From Palsa-504 sp963808615 (lineage in GTDB: Bacteria > Actinomycetota > Actinomycetes > Streptosporangiales > Streptosporangiaceae), in contig CAWEGV010000002.1 of NCBI GenBank assembly GCA_963808615.1, forward strand, positions 193,506 through 257,505: a stretch of DNA of 64,000 nucleotides, in the 5' to 3' direction. Position 1 is the stretch's first letter. Every line of letters begins with the position of its first letter. The notes beneath the pieces were generated by a model. That model was given only the letters and a program-made list of their open reading frames with translations, was not told where the DNA came from and made no database searches. Positions 56,004 to 64,000 of this stretch are shown piece by piece. Position numbers and translations under genes: made by a program.

Positions 56004-57008
56004 ATGGTCACGGTGTCGGCACAGCCTGCATCCGCGGCGGGGACGCCTGAGGCGATCACCACGGTCGCAACCGGCTTCATGGCGGCCAAGCACCTGTTCA
56101 CCGCGTCGGCTCTCGGCCTGTTCGCGCAGCTGGGCGGCGGTCCCCTGCCGCTGGTTCAGCTGGCTGGGCGCTGCGGCATACCGGCCCGGTCCGCGCGTAT
56201 CCTCGCCGACGCGATGGTGGCCCTCGGCTTCCTGGAGAAGGCTGAGGCGGGCTATGCCAACCGGCCGGTCGCGCAATCGTTCCTGGCCGGAGGCCCCGAA
56301 GAGGGCCTGCGCCCGTTCCTCAGCTTCTGGGATCAGATCAGCTATCCCGCCTGGATGAACCTTGAGGATGCCACCCGCACCGGGACGGGCGTGGGCCTGC
56401 AGCTCAACGACGCACAGCAGCAGATCTTCAGCGCCGGGGTGCAGGCGCTGACCGCGGGCGCCGCACGCTCCCTGGCCGGCGGCTACGACCCCGACCGCCA
56501 CCACCGTGTTCTGGACGTCGGGGGCGGTACCGGATCCTTCCTGGTCGCGATGCTGTCCGCCCACACCCAGCTCCAAGCCACCCTGTTTGAGCTCCCCGCC
56601 GTCGCCGGGGTCGCCCGGCAGGTGCTCGCCGGCACCGCGGTGGCCGATCGCATCACGGTCGTGGAGGGAGATTTCCTGCGCGACCAGCTGCCATCCGGCC
56701 ACGATCTGCTCCTAATCGCCAACGTCATCCACCTTTTCCAGCCGCAGGTCAACCGCGAACTGCTGGGCAGGCTGCGCAAGGCCGTCGAGGTGGGCGCCCG
56801 AGCGCTCCTGGTCGACTTCTGGACCGACCCGAGCCATACCCAGCCCCTGTTCGCCGCGCTGATGGCGGCCGAGTTCCTGGTCATCGCTGGCGGCGACGTC
56901 TACAGCGCCGCCGAGGTGCAGGACTGGCTGGCCGAGACGGGCTGGAGCATGGCGGGCCAGCAGCCGCTGGCCGGGCCGGCGAGCCTGATAGTGGCCGAGG
57001 CAGTGTGA
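56004..57008 (+). CDS. O-methyltransferase (small-molecule type)
   Basis: A 334-residue enzyme. An N-terminal winged-helix dimerisation domain (AAKHLFTASALGLFAQL, LAGRCGIPARSARILADAMVALGFLEKAEAGYANR in pieces) is followed by a SAM domain with VLDVGGGTGSFLV and LLIANVIHLFQP. This is the family of natural-product O-methyltransferases. A His in the catalytic position, VIHLF, is present. Its neighbours suggest a specialised-metabolite setting. Confidence 0.9.
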   Translation: MVTVSAQPASAAGTPEAITTVATGFMAAKHLFTASALGLFAQLGGGPLPLVQLAGRCGIPARSARILADAMVALGFLEKAEAGYANRPVAQSFLAGGPEEGLRPFLSFWDQISYPAWMNLEDATRTGTGVGLQLNDAQQQIFSAGVQALTAGAARSLAGGYDPDRHHRVLDVGGGTGSFLVAMLSAHTQLQATLFELPAVAGVARQVLAGTAVADRITVVEGDFLRDQLPSGHDLLLIANVIHLFQPQVNRELLGRLRKAVEVGARALLVDFWTDPSHTQPLFAALMAAEFLVIAGGDVYSAAEVQDWLAETGWSMAGQQPLAGPASLIVAEAV

Positions 57009-57628
57009 ACGAAGGGACAACCAAACCCGGGGCCCAGGGTCGGCGCGCGGCGCCCCCGCCATGATCGTGGCCAGTCGCGGCCAGACCCGCCAGCGCGATG
57101 CCTGGCGGATCCGGCACAGCACCAACAACAGCACCACGGGCCCGCCGAAGACGACATCGAAGGCCGCACCGAACAGAACAATCTGCGCGCGCCTCGCCGT
57201 TCGGCTGCTGACTATCGGCTCCGCGAATACTCGGCGATCTGTAATTGTTTGAGCCGGCTGCAATTCACTTGCTAGTCGCGGGCCGTGACGGCAGGTGGGC
57301 TGCGATGCGGATCTGTCAGCTGCTCCAGAGGCGCCGTTCGCTTTGATGATCGACGCCTCCGCTCGGTGAGTTCAGGAATCCCGGTTGGCGACTCGCTGTC
57401 CTGTGTCATCGAATGTGAGCTACCGGCAAGCTCTGACCTGCGGTGGCTCAGTTCCAGTGGCAAGGATTTGCGTGGTGGCGGGCGCTCGTCTGCCAGTGAA
57501 TCTGAGCCACTTCGTCGCGGTCTGCTGACCGCTGCGGGGCCAACATCTCAGTAGAGGCGATACAGCGGAAACGTGCCCGCGTCAGCGGGGCGCTGACACC
57601 TTGGGCTCGGGCCGGGGACACTGAGGCG
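57009..57628. other. Gap with possible mobile-element end motifs
   Basis: 620 bp without a recognised gene. Motifs of the kind TGGCTCAG...TGGC near 57440-57470 and a stretch TCTGTAATTGTTTGA near 57239 (also seen near 38712) suggest old insertion-element ends, but no transposase remains. Confidence 0.4.
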
Positions 57629-59017
57629 GTGGACTGTCAGCGGGCAGAAGCTCACCTGCGGCTGCTGGCCGAGGAAGAGCTGCGCCGTCCCGCATGGGAA
57701 TGGGGTGCGCGCCGGATCCGGGTGGGCAGGGTCGCGCAGCTGCTGACGGTCATCGGTGCGCTCGATGACGAGGTCGCCGACCGGATCCTGGCGGACTTCC
57801 ACCTGGCCCTGGTCGCCCGGCAGGCCGATGTCCGGGGCCGGGGGAGCCTGGCCGGGAGACCGCCGGGGCGGTCAGCCGCCGTGCCGTCCCGGCTAGCCAC
57901 GCCGGTGAGCTCCCCGTCGCCGGCGTCCGGCCCGGTACCGGGCCGGCTGGTCCGGCTGGGGCAGGTGATCCCACTGCGCGCAGCGCCCGCCGGCGGTGAG
58001 GTGTACCTGCTCTCGTACGCGCAGACGGAGGCCGGCCCGCAGCTGAGCCTGTTCATCCGGTCCACCCGCCAGGACGGCCCGTCCGGACCCGAGGCCAGGA
58101 GCCTGGAGCAGTTCACCGCCACGGACGACCGGGGGACCCGCTACCAGATGATGGTCCGCGACCTGGGCGGCGGCACCGACGGGTGGACCCTGATGCTGCG
58201 GCCCAGCCCGCCGTATGATCCGCAGTGGCTGGACCTGATCACCGCCCCCGGCCAGCCCGCCGTCCGGATCAACCTGGACCCGTCAGCCCGGCCGCCGCAG
58301 GACGCCACGGTGACGGCCGGCCCGGTGACCGCCAGTCCCGGCGATCACCTGCTGCACGCCGTCGCGGCCCGGCTGCTCGCCAAGGACGGCCCCGACGGCT
58401 TCACGCTGGGCGACAGCGCGCCACGGCCCGGGCCGCTGGCCCCCGACGACGCCGAGGGGTTCGGCGACGTCCTCGCGGCGCTGCAGGCGGCTGGCGCGTT
58501 GTCCCCGCTCAGCCCGGTGCCCGGGCAGGTCGCCGCGCTCTGCGCCCGCCTGCACCTGTCCGGCCACGGCATCACCGCCCCGCCCGCCCGTGACCTGCCC
58601 GAACCGTGGCTGAGCGTGCTGGCGCACGACCACCGCGGGCAGGCCCGGACGGCCCCGGCGGCCGACGGCGGCGCCGCCGCGGCCGTCGCGCTTCCCGACC
58701 TCGACCAGATCACGCTCGCGATCCTCGGCCTGCACAACTGCCTGGGCCGCACCGTCGTGCACATGCACGCCAGCGGCCCGATGAACCAGGTGAGCTACTC
58801 GCCAGCCGAACTGTATTACTGGCCGGTGACCTGGATCCGCGACAACGGCGGGTCCTGGCACGCCACGCGCATCCTCGGCCGGAGCGGGAGCGCCGGCGGG
58901 ACCGCGCTGCGCGTGGAGGTGGTGCCGCCGCTGAGCCGCGCCACCACCGGGATCAAGGTCATCACCACCGGGCGTTCGGCCGAAGCCCGCGCCAGGCTGC
59001 CGCTGCGCTGGGAGTAA
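57629..59017 (+). CDS. Hypothetical protein, 462 residues
   Basis: Not recognised. The N-terminal 70 residues are helical (VGRVAQLLTVIGALDDEVADRILADFHLAL). A Pro-rich linker covers about 72-110. The rest mixes beta strands and Ala-rich helices (LGDSAPRPGPLAPDDAEGFGDVLAALQAAG), ending LPLRWE. There are no membrane helices or signal peptide. It begins at GTG 57629 and stands alone. Length and codon use look like a genuine gene. Confidence 0.65.
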   Translation: MDCQRAEAHLRLLAEEELRRPAWEWGARRIRVGRVAQLLTVIGALDDEVADRILADFHLALVARQADVRGRGSLAGRPPGRSAAVPSRLATPVSSPSPASGPVPGRLVRLGQVIPLRAAPAGGEVYLLSYAQTEAGPQLSLFIRSTRQDGPSGPEARSLEQFTATDDRGTRYQMMVRDLGGGTDGWTLMLRPSPPYDPQWLDLITAPGQPAVRINLDPSARPPQDATVTAGPVTASPGDHLLHAVAARLLAKDGPDGFTLGDSAPRPGPLAPDDAEGFGDVLAALQAAGALSPLSPVPGQVAALCARLHLSGHGITAPPARDLPEPWLSVLAHDHRGQARTAPAADGGAAAAVALPDLDQITLAILGLHNCLGRTVVHMHASGPMNQVSYSPAELYYWPVTWIRDNGGSWHATRILGRSGSAGGTALRVEVVPPLSRATTGIKVITTGRSAEARARLPLRWE

Positions 59018-59419
59018 GAGCCGGGCCTGGAAGGCGGCCTCAGTCGCGATAGCTGAGCCCGCACTGACCTGCGCTCTGGTTGCATGGCCTGCCCGGCTGG
59101 AAACCGCGCAGGCAGCTGCTCACACGGTCCGAGCCGCGTGACGAAGCCAGCGACAATCTCCACCGGCAGCGACACACCAGAGGAACACCCTCGATGGCTC
59201 AACTTAGATGGCAGAAACCTGCAAATGGCTCAGACACGCTGGCAATGGCTCAGACTCGTTGGCAAAGGACATGCCCGTTATGACCGTTTAATCCCTTTCT
59301 CATTTCTGATCTTGACCGGCCGTTTTGCCACCCTGGATGCGTGACCGACCTGAGCTCCACACCCATGCACCATGTGATGAGCATGGGAAGTCCTGCTCCG
59401 GCTGGCGGGGGATTAGCCG
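59018..59419. other. Gap with short direct repeats
   Basis: It contains three ATGGCTCA motifs (59194, 59225, 59245), two of them in near-identical 20-bp units, and the first copy of the repeat that flanks the relaxase (59269-59320). No gene is recognised. Confidence 0.5.
59269..59320. repeat. Direct repeat, relaxase left copy
   Basis: It shares the order ACATG-CCCGTTA-CCGTTTA-TTTCTGATCTTGA-CGGC with 63948-64000 with a handful of differences. It lies 100 bp upstream of the relaxase start and could be an oriT-like or recombination sequence. Confidence 0.65.
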
Positions 59420-62400
59420 GTGGCGGTCGTCGCGACCCTGAGCAAGGGGTACGACCTGGACTACGTCTGGAAGCAGGTGGACCGCGGTCCGGTCAAGGTT
59501 GCGGCCAGCTACTACCTCCAGGCCAGCGGAAGCGGGGGAGAACCGCCCGGCCTCTGGTGGGGCCCAGGCGCCAAAGCTCTTGGCTTCGAGCCTGGCCAGG
59601 TGGTCGAGCGCGAGTCGTATAACCTGCTGTTCGGCCAGCGCAAGGCCCCGGACGGCACCCAGCTGGGCAGGCCTCCAGACCGCGGTCGCAAAGCCGCCGA
59701 CCTGTACGCGAAGCTGCTGGCCGCCGAGCCGCACGCCAGCGCCGACCGCAAGCGCGAGCTCCGGATCGAGGCGGCCAAGCAGGCCCGGCAAAGCCCGCTG
59801 TTCTTTGACCTGACGATCTCGCTGTCTAAGTCGATCTCGATTTTCCACGCCTCCCTGGGCGAAAACGCCCGCCTGGCCCGCCAGGTCGGCGACGCGGCGG
59901 GGGGCGAATACTGGTCTGCCCTGGTTGCCGAGGCCGATGACATGATCTGGCAGGCCGTCTGGGCTGGTTTCGAGTACTTCCAGCGGGAAGCCGGGTACAC
60001 CCGCACCGGGTCGCACAACACGCGGGTGCACGGCCGGGAGACCGGCCAGTGGCACGAGGCGGACTTGGCGGTGGCGCACTGGCTGCAGCACACTTCCCGG
60101 GACGGCGACATGCAGCTGCACGTCCACTCCCAGATCGCCCACGTCGCCCGGACGCTCATCGACGGGAAGTGGCGTGCCCCGGACTCCCTGGGCTATAACG
60201 AGCACGTCGGCGCGGTGGCCGCGATCGTCTCCCAGCACCTGGAGGAAGCGCTCACTGCCCGGTTCGGCCTGGAATGGACCGCCCGCGATGACGGCCACGG
60301 CTTCGAGATCAAGGGCATCAGCGGGGAGATGATGCGGCTGTTCTCCTCGCGCCGCGAATCGATCACCGCGGAGGTGCGGACCCGCGCCGCGCAGTTCGAG
60401 CAGCGCAACGGCCGCGCGCCGTCGCAGCGGGAGCTGGCGCGCTTGGCGCAGGCGTCGAACTTCGCCACGCGCACGGCCAAGACCGGGACGCTGGATGTTG
60501 CGCAGGTGCACGCAGGCTGGGCAGACAAGCTGACGCGGATCCTCGGGGTGAGCTTGGCGTCGATTGCGCCGTCGGTGTGGTACGGCCGCGGCGGGAACCA
60601 CGCGGACGCGCGCGGTGCGGGCGCACCCGGCGCGGTTCTGTCCCACGGGGAGTTGGCTCGCGCGGCGCAGAAGGCGGTAGCGCTGGCGCAGCAGGATAAG
60701 TCCGCGTGGACGCGCGCCGATGTGATCAAGTACCTGGGCCGGGTCCTGCCGCGGTCTGGGATGGACCCGCCCGCGGCCGCCGCCCTGCTGGAGGACCTGG
60801 CCGACCGTGCGCTGGCCTCGGAGTTCGAACCGGTGGCCTGCCTGGAGGCGCGCGAGCCTGCCGAAGTGCCGCGCAGCCTGCTGCGCGCGGACGGGCGCAG
60901 CGTCTACCAGCGGCACGGCGGCACCCGGTACGCCACCCACGCGCAGCTGACCATCGAACAGCGCATGCTCGCGCTCGCGCGCGCCGTTGGCGCGCCGCGC
61001 ATGGACCGCGCCGACGCCGCGCGGGCGCTCGGCGCGGACCTGGCGCAGCTGGAAGATGCGCTGGCTGGCCGCGCGCAGGACACCCACGGCCCGCGCACGC
61101 CGAGTGGGCTGCGGGTGGATCAGGCCGCCGCTGTCCTGTCGGTGCTGACCGATGGCCGGCGTGTCTCAGTGATAGATGCCCCGGCCGGGTCGGGCAAGAC
61201 ATGGGTGCTGGCCACGGCGGGCCAGGTGTGGGTCGCGGCCCGGCTGGGGCGGGTCATCGGGATAACGCCGTCTCAGTCGGCCCGCAACACCCTGGCCGTT
61301 GGCGTCCCGGTGTCGTTCAACACCGCCCAGTTCCTGGGCCATCTGCCCGGGCAGCGCGGGGCTTGCGGACCTATCCGGCTGCGGCCCGGCGACCTGGTTG
61401 TAATGGACGAGGCCTCAATGGTGGCCAACCCGGACCTGGCCGACGTAATCAGCCAGGCCGCGACCACCGGCGCCAAGGTGATTCTCGCCGGGGACACCCA
61501 CCAGTTGCAGGCGGTGCAGAACGGCGGCGGCCTGTCCCTGCTCGCGGAGACGCTCGGCTACGTCCGGCTGGCCGAGCCGGCCGGTTCAACCACGGCTGGG
61601 AACAGGCGGCCAGCCTGCGGCTGCGCGACGGTGACACTACGGTACTGGCCGAGTATGACCAGCACGGCCGGATCATCGGGGGAGACCCTGAGCAGATGAT
61701 GGACGCCGCGGCGGTCGGCTACGTCGCCCTCACCGCGGACGGCGCCGACACGCTGCTGATGGCCGCCGACCACGCGCTGCGCCGGGAACTGTCCCGCCGG
61801 ATCCGCGACGAGCTCATCGCTCTCGGCGTCGTCTCGGCCGGGCCCACCGTCCGTATCGCCGACGGCGCCCAGGCCAGCCCCGGTGATCTGATCATCTGCA
61901 CTCGCAACGACCACAACGTAGAAGCGGGCGAGCCCGGCCGGGCGCTGGCCAACGGCGACCTGCTCCGTATCGAGGCCATCACCCCCCGCGGGCTCACCGT
62001 GCGCCGGGGCTTGGACGCCGACCTGCAGACCGGCCAGCGGCGATGGACCGACCGCACTTTCTTGTACCAACATTTCAGTGATGCCGAACTCGGGTACGCG
62101 GTCACCGATCATGTTGCTCAGGGCCGGACTGTGCATACAGGGCTGGCCGTGTTCACCGGGTCCGAGGACCGCCAGCACGCCTACGTGGCCCTGTCTCGTG
62201 GCACCGAAGTCAACCTGGCTTACGTGTTCACCGTGTCCCCGAAGCTCGCCGATCCGGTGCCGGGCCCGCGCCCAGCTCCCGAGCTGGCCCGCTACGACCG
62301 CCGCGCCGCCGGGCCCGCGGCCCAGCCCGACCCGCCACCGCCATCCGGGAGGCGCTGGCGGTGCTGGCCAACGTGCTGGACCGCGACGGCCAGCAGCGCT

Positions 62401-63914
62401 CGGCCTCCCAGATCCGCAACCAGGCTCTGTCTGACGCCGACCACCTGGCCCTCCTGCACGCGATCTGGGCCGCTGAGACCACCCCGGCCCGACATCGGCG
62501 GTATCAGGACCTGCTGATGGCCACTTTGCCGCCCGGCTACCGCACCGAGCCGGGCCATCAGGCCAGATGGTTGTGGCGGACGCTGTACGCCGCCGAACTG
62601 GCCGGCCTAGACCCCGGCCGGGTGCTGGCTGAGGCGGTCGGCGAGCGGGACCTGGCCCGCGCCAGCGATGTGCCCGCCGTCATCGACGCCCGCCTGCGTT
62701 ACCGGCTCGGTACCCCGGTCCCGCTCCCGGCAGCACCGTGGTCCGCGCAGGTCCCCCAGATCGCCGACCCCGGACGCCGCGCCTACATCGGGCAGATCGC
62801 CGCGCTGATGGACGCCCGCAAGGACCGCATCGGCGAGTACGCCGCCGAGTACACCCCGCCCTGGGCGGTCACCGCGCTCGGCCCGGTCCCCGCCCACCCG
62901 CTGGACCGGCTCGACTGGCAGCGGCGGGCCGCCTCTATCGGCGCCTGGCGGGAGCTATCCGGCCACCAGCACCCCGCCGACCCGATCGGCCCCGAACCGG
63001 TCGCGGCCGTCCCAGACCTGCGGGCCGCCTGGCACGAGGCCTTCGCCGTGCTCCGCCCCACCGACGGGCCCGACGTGCGGGGCATGCGCGACGGGCTGCT
63101 GTGCCACCTGCGCGACACCTACCCGCCGAAACCGCCTGGGCCCCGCATACGTCGGGGACGAGCTGCGCCAGGTCCGCACCGGCGCCCGGGATGCCCGCCT
63201 GGCCGCCCTGCGCGCCGCCGCCGAAGCCCGTGCCGCCCAGCGTCGCGGCCAGCACGACGAAGCCGCCCGCCAGCACGCCCTGGCCGCTAGCTACCAGGCC
63301 CTGCACGACGCCTACGCCGCAACGCGAAGCGACGTTCGCCGCCACCATGGCCGACCGGGCCGAATGGGAGCCGCTACCCGCGCCCAGCGCCACCTGGCCG
63401 TGGCCGCCGATGCCGAACTGCGCCGCCGCCACCCCGGCCAGCACCACCCGCCGCTGCGCTCGGCCGAACCCCAGCCCGCCGCCCATGCCCAGCGCAACCA
63501 GCTCACCCCGGCCGTGGGCCAGCCGCCCGGCGAAATGCCCCGTGGATCAAGGAGGTGGCAGCTGCCCACCGAACCTTTGCCGAGCGGCTCGCGGACCGGC
63601 AGAGCTTGGGAATCCCCTCCCAGGATCCCGATTACGGCGATCTCGGGCCGGCGTTCCCGTCCTGGCCGGTACAGGGCAAGGAGCGATGTTAACCGCCCAA
63701 GCCCGAGATCCCGCCGTCGCCGCAGGTCCTGGAGCGCGTCGCCGGCCGCGACGCCGACTGGGAAGCGGCCGGTATCGACCGGGGCCGGGATGACTGCGAG
63801 TCCGGCCAGCGCCAACGAGACACGGCTGAGAGCTCCAACGGACCGGACCACCCTCAGAGCCAGCAGCGAAGCGAGGTTCCAGCTGAACGACGAAGGTATG
63901 GCCAGAAGGTTTAA
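59420..63914 (+). pseudogene. TrwC/MobF-type relaxase-helicase with multiple frameshifts
   Basis: GTG 59420 opens a TrwC-like relaxase: a Tyr-pair near the start (KVAASYYLQ), WWGPGAKALGF, and the His cluster MQLHVHSQIAHV (about residue 234). A RecD-like helicase follows with Walker A APAGSGKTWVLATAG and DLVVMDEASMV. Frame changes occur near 61590, 62340, 63140, 63325, 63365, 63540 and 63690; each next frame resumes family-like sequence to a stop at 63914. The restored length is about 1490 residues, normal for actinobacterial members. It once mobilised DNA; probably inactive. Confidence 0.85.
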
Positions 63915-63947
63915 CCGGACATCGAAGCCTTCTCCGAACAGGACAAC

Positions 63948-64000
63948 ACATGTCCCGTTATATCCGTTTAGTCCGTTTCATCTTTCTGATCTTGATCGGC
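63948..64000. repeat. Direct repeat, relaxase right copy (at window edge)
   Basis: Second copy of the 59269-59320 sequence. It runs to the right edge, so a further copy of a relaxase or its promoter may follow outside the window. Confidence 0.6.

Noticed and set aside
57272..57463. Possible transposase tail in the 57-kb gap
   Set aside because: A short polar frame without recognisable motifs. Nearby TGGCTCAG motifs alone do not establish an insertion sequence.
59300..61087. Long minus-strand ORF opposite the relaxase
   Set aside because: Shadow frame with Arg/Gly/Val-rich composition and no family signature.
1..64000. CRISPR array or classical restriction/defence island
   Set aside because: No regularly spaced repeats, cas genes or restriction-modification motifs were seen on either strand.

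Overview
The window is high-GC chromosomal DNA of an actinomycete. Support for this comes from the strongly GC third codon positions, LCP and SCO6745-type proteins, class III cyclase/AAA/TPR regulators, TetR, MarR and LuxR regulators, an actinobacterial TrwC-like relaxase and many GTG starts. A member of the Streptosporangiales or a neighbouring soil lineage fits best, but the genus cannot be named from sequence alone. No rRNA or complete tRNA gene was found.

Region 1 (1-8.8 kb). The start of a cyclase-type regulator runs off the left edge on the minus strand. A tightly coupled plus-strand operon follows: acyl-CoA dehydrogenase, NDP-forming acyl-CoA synthetase, acyl-CoA dehydrogenase. It converges on a short-chain dehydrogenase, which suggests acyl-CoA catabolism behind a palindromic operator. 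Next come a decayed metallo-beta-lactamase-fold gene, an alpha/beta hydrolase and an LCP cell-wall ligase.

Region 2 (8.8-15.4 kb). A compact minus-strand unit encodes an adenylate-cyclase/AAA/TPR protein, an MFS carrier with a C-terminal cyclic-nucleotide-binding domain, and an ATP-grasp ligase. The catalytic cyclase residues and the cNMP phosphate-binding cassette are both intact. The order suggests cAMP-gated export of a ligase product.

Region 3 (15.4-22.3 kb). Two VOC proteins, remnants of an IS630-type transposase and a group II intron, truncated genes, a small kinase, a frameshifted hydrolase, a coiled-coil protein and a siderophore-interacting flavoprotein.

Region 4 (22.3-45.5 kb). 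A genomic island bounded by 227-bp direct repeats (97% identical) that begin with the 3' half of a tRNA-Arg(UCU)-like sequence. Truncated tyrosine recombinases lie beside both repeats. The left repeat is interrupted by a 2.37-kb IS5-type element with 20-bp terminal inverted repeats that carries a MarR regulator and a SnoaL-like protein; the right repeat is the matching empty site. The island also holds an FAD monooxygenase, a broken quinone reductase, a sugar operon (binding lipoprotein, SSS symporter, small membrane protein, PfkB kinase, GH65 phosphorylase), a full-length group II intron, and HIT, HAD and TPR genes.

Region 5 (45.5-59 kb). A TetR / PaaK-like ligase / methyltransferase operon, further methyltransferases, a second FAD monooxygenase next to a LuxR-ATPase, a hydrolase-LuxR fusion and an unknown 462-residue protein. 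This resembles a small specialised-metabolism or detoxification neighbourhood.

Region 6 (59-64 kb). A TrwC/MobF-like relaxase-helicase with many frameshifts, framed by about 52-bp direct repeats.

Several otherwise healthy genes carry single indels, many in G/C runs. Either the accessory DNA is decaying or the assembly has residual indel errors. Reads should be checked before function is ruled out.
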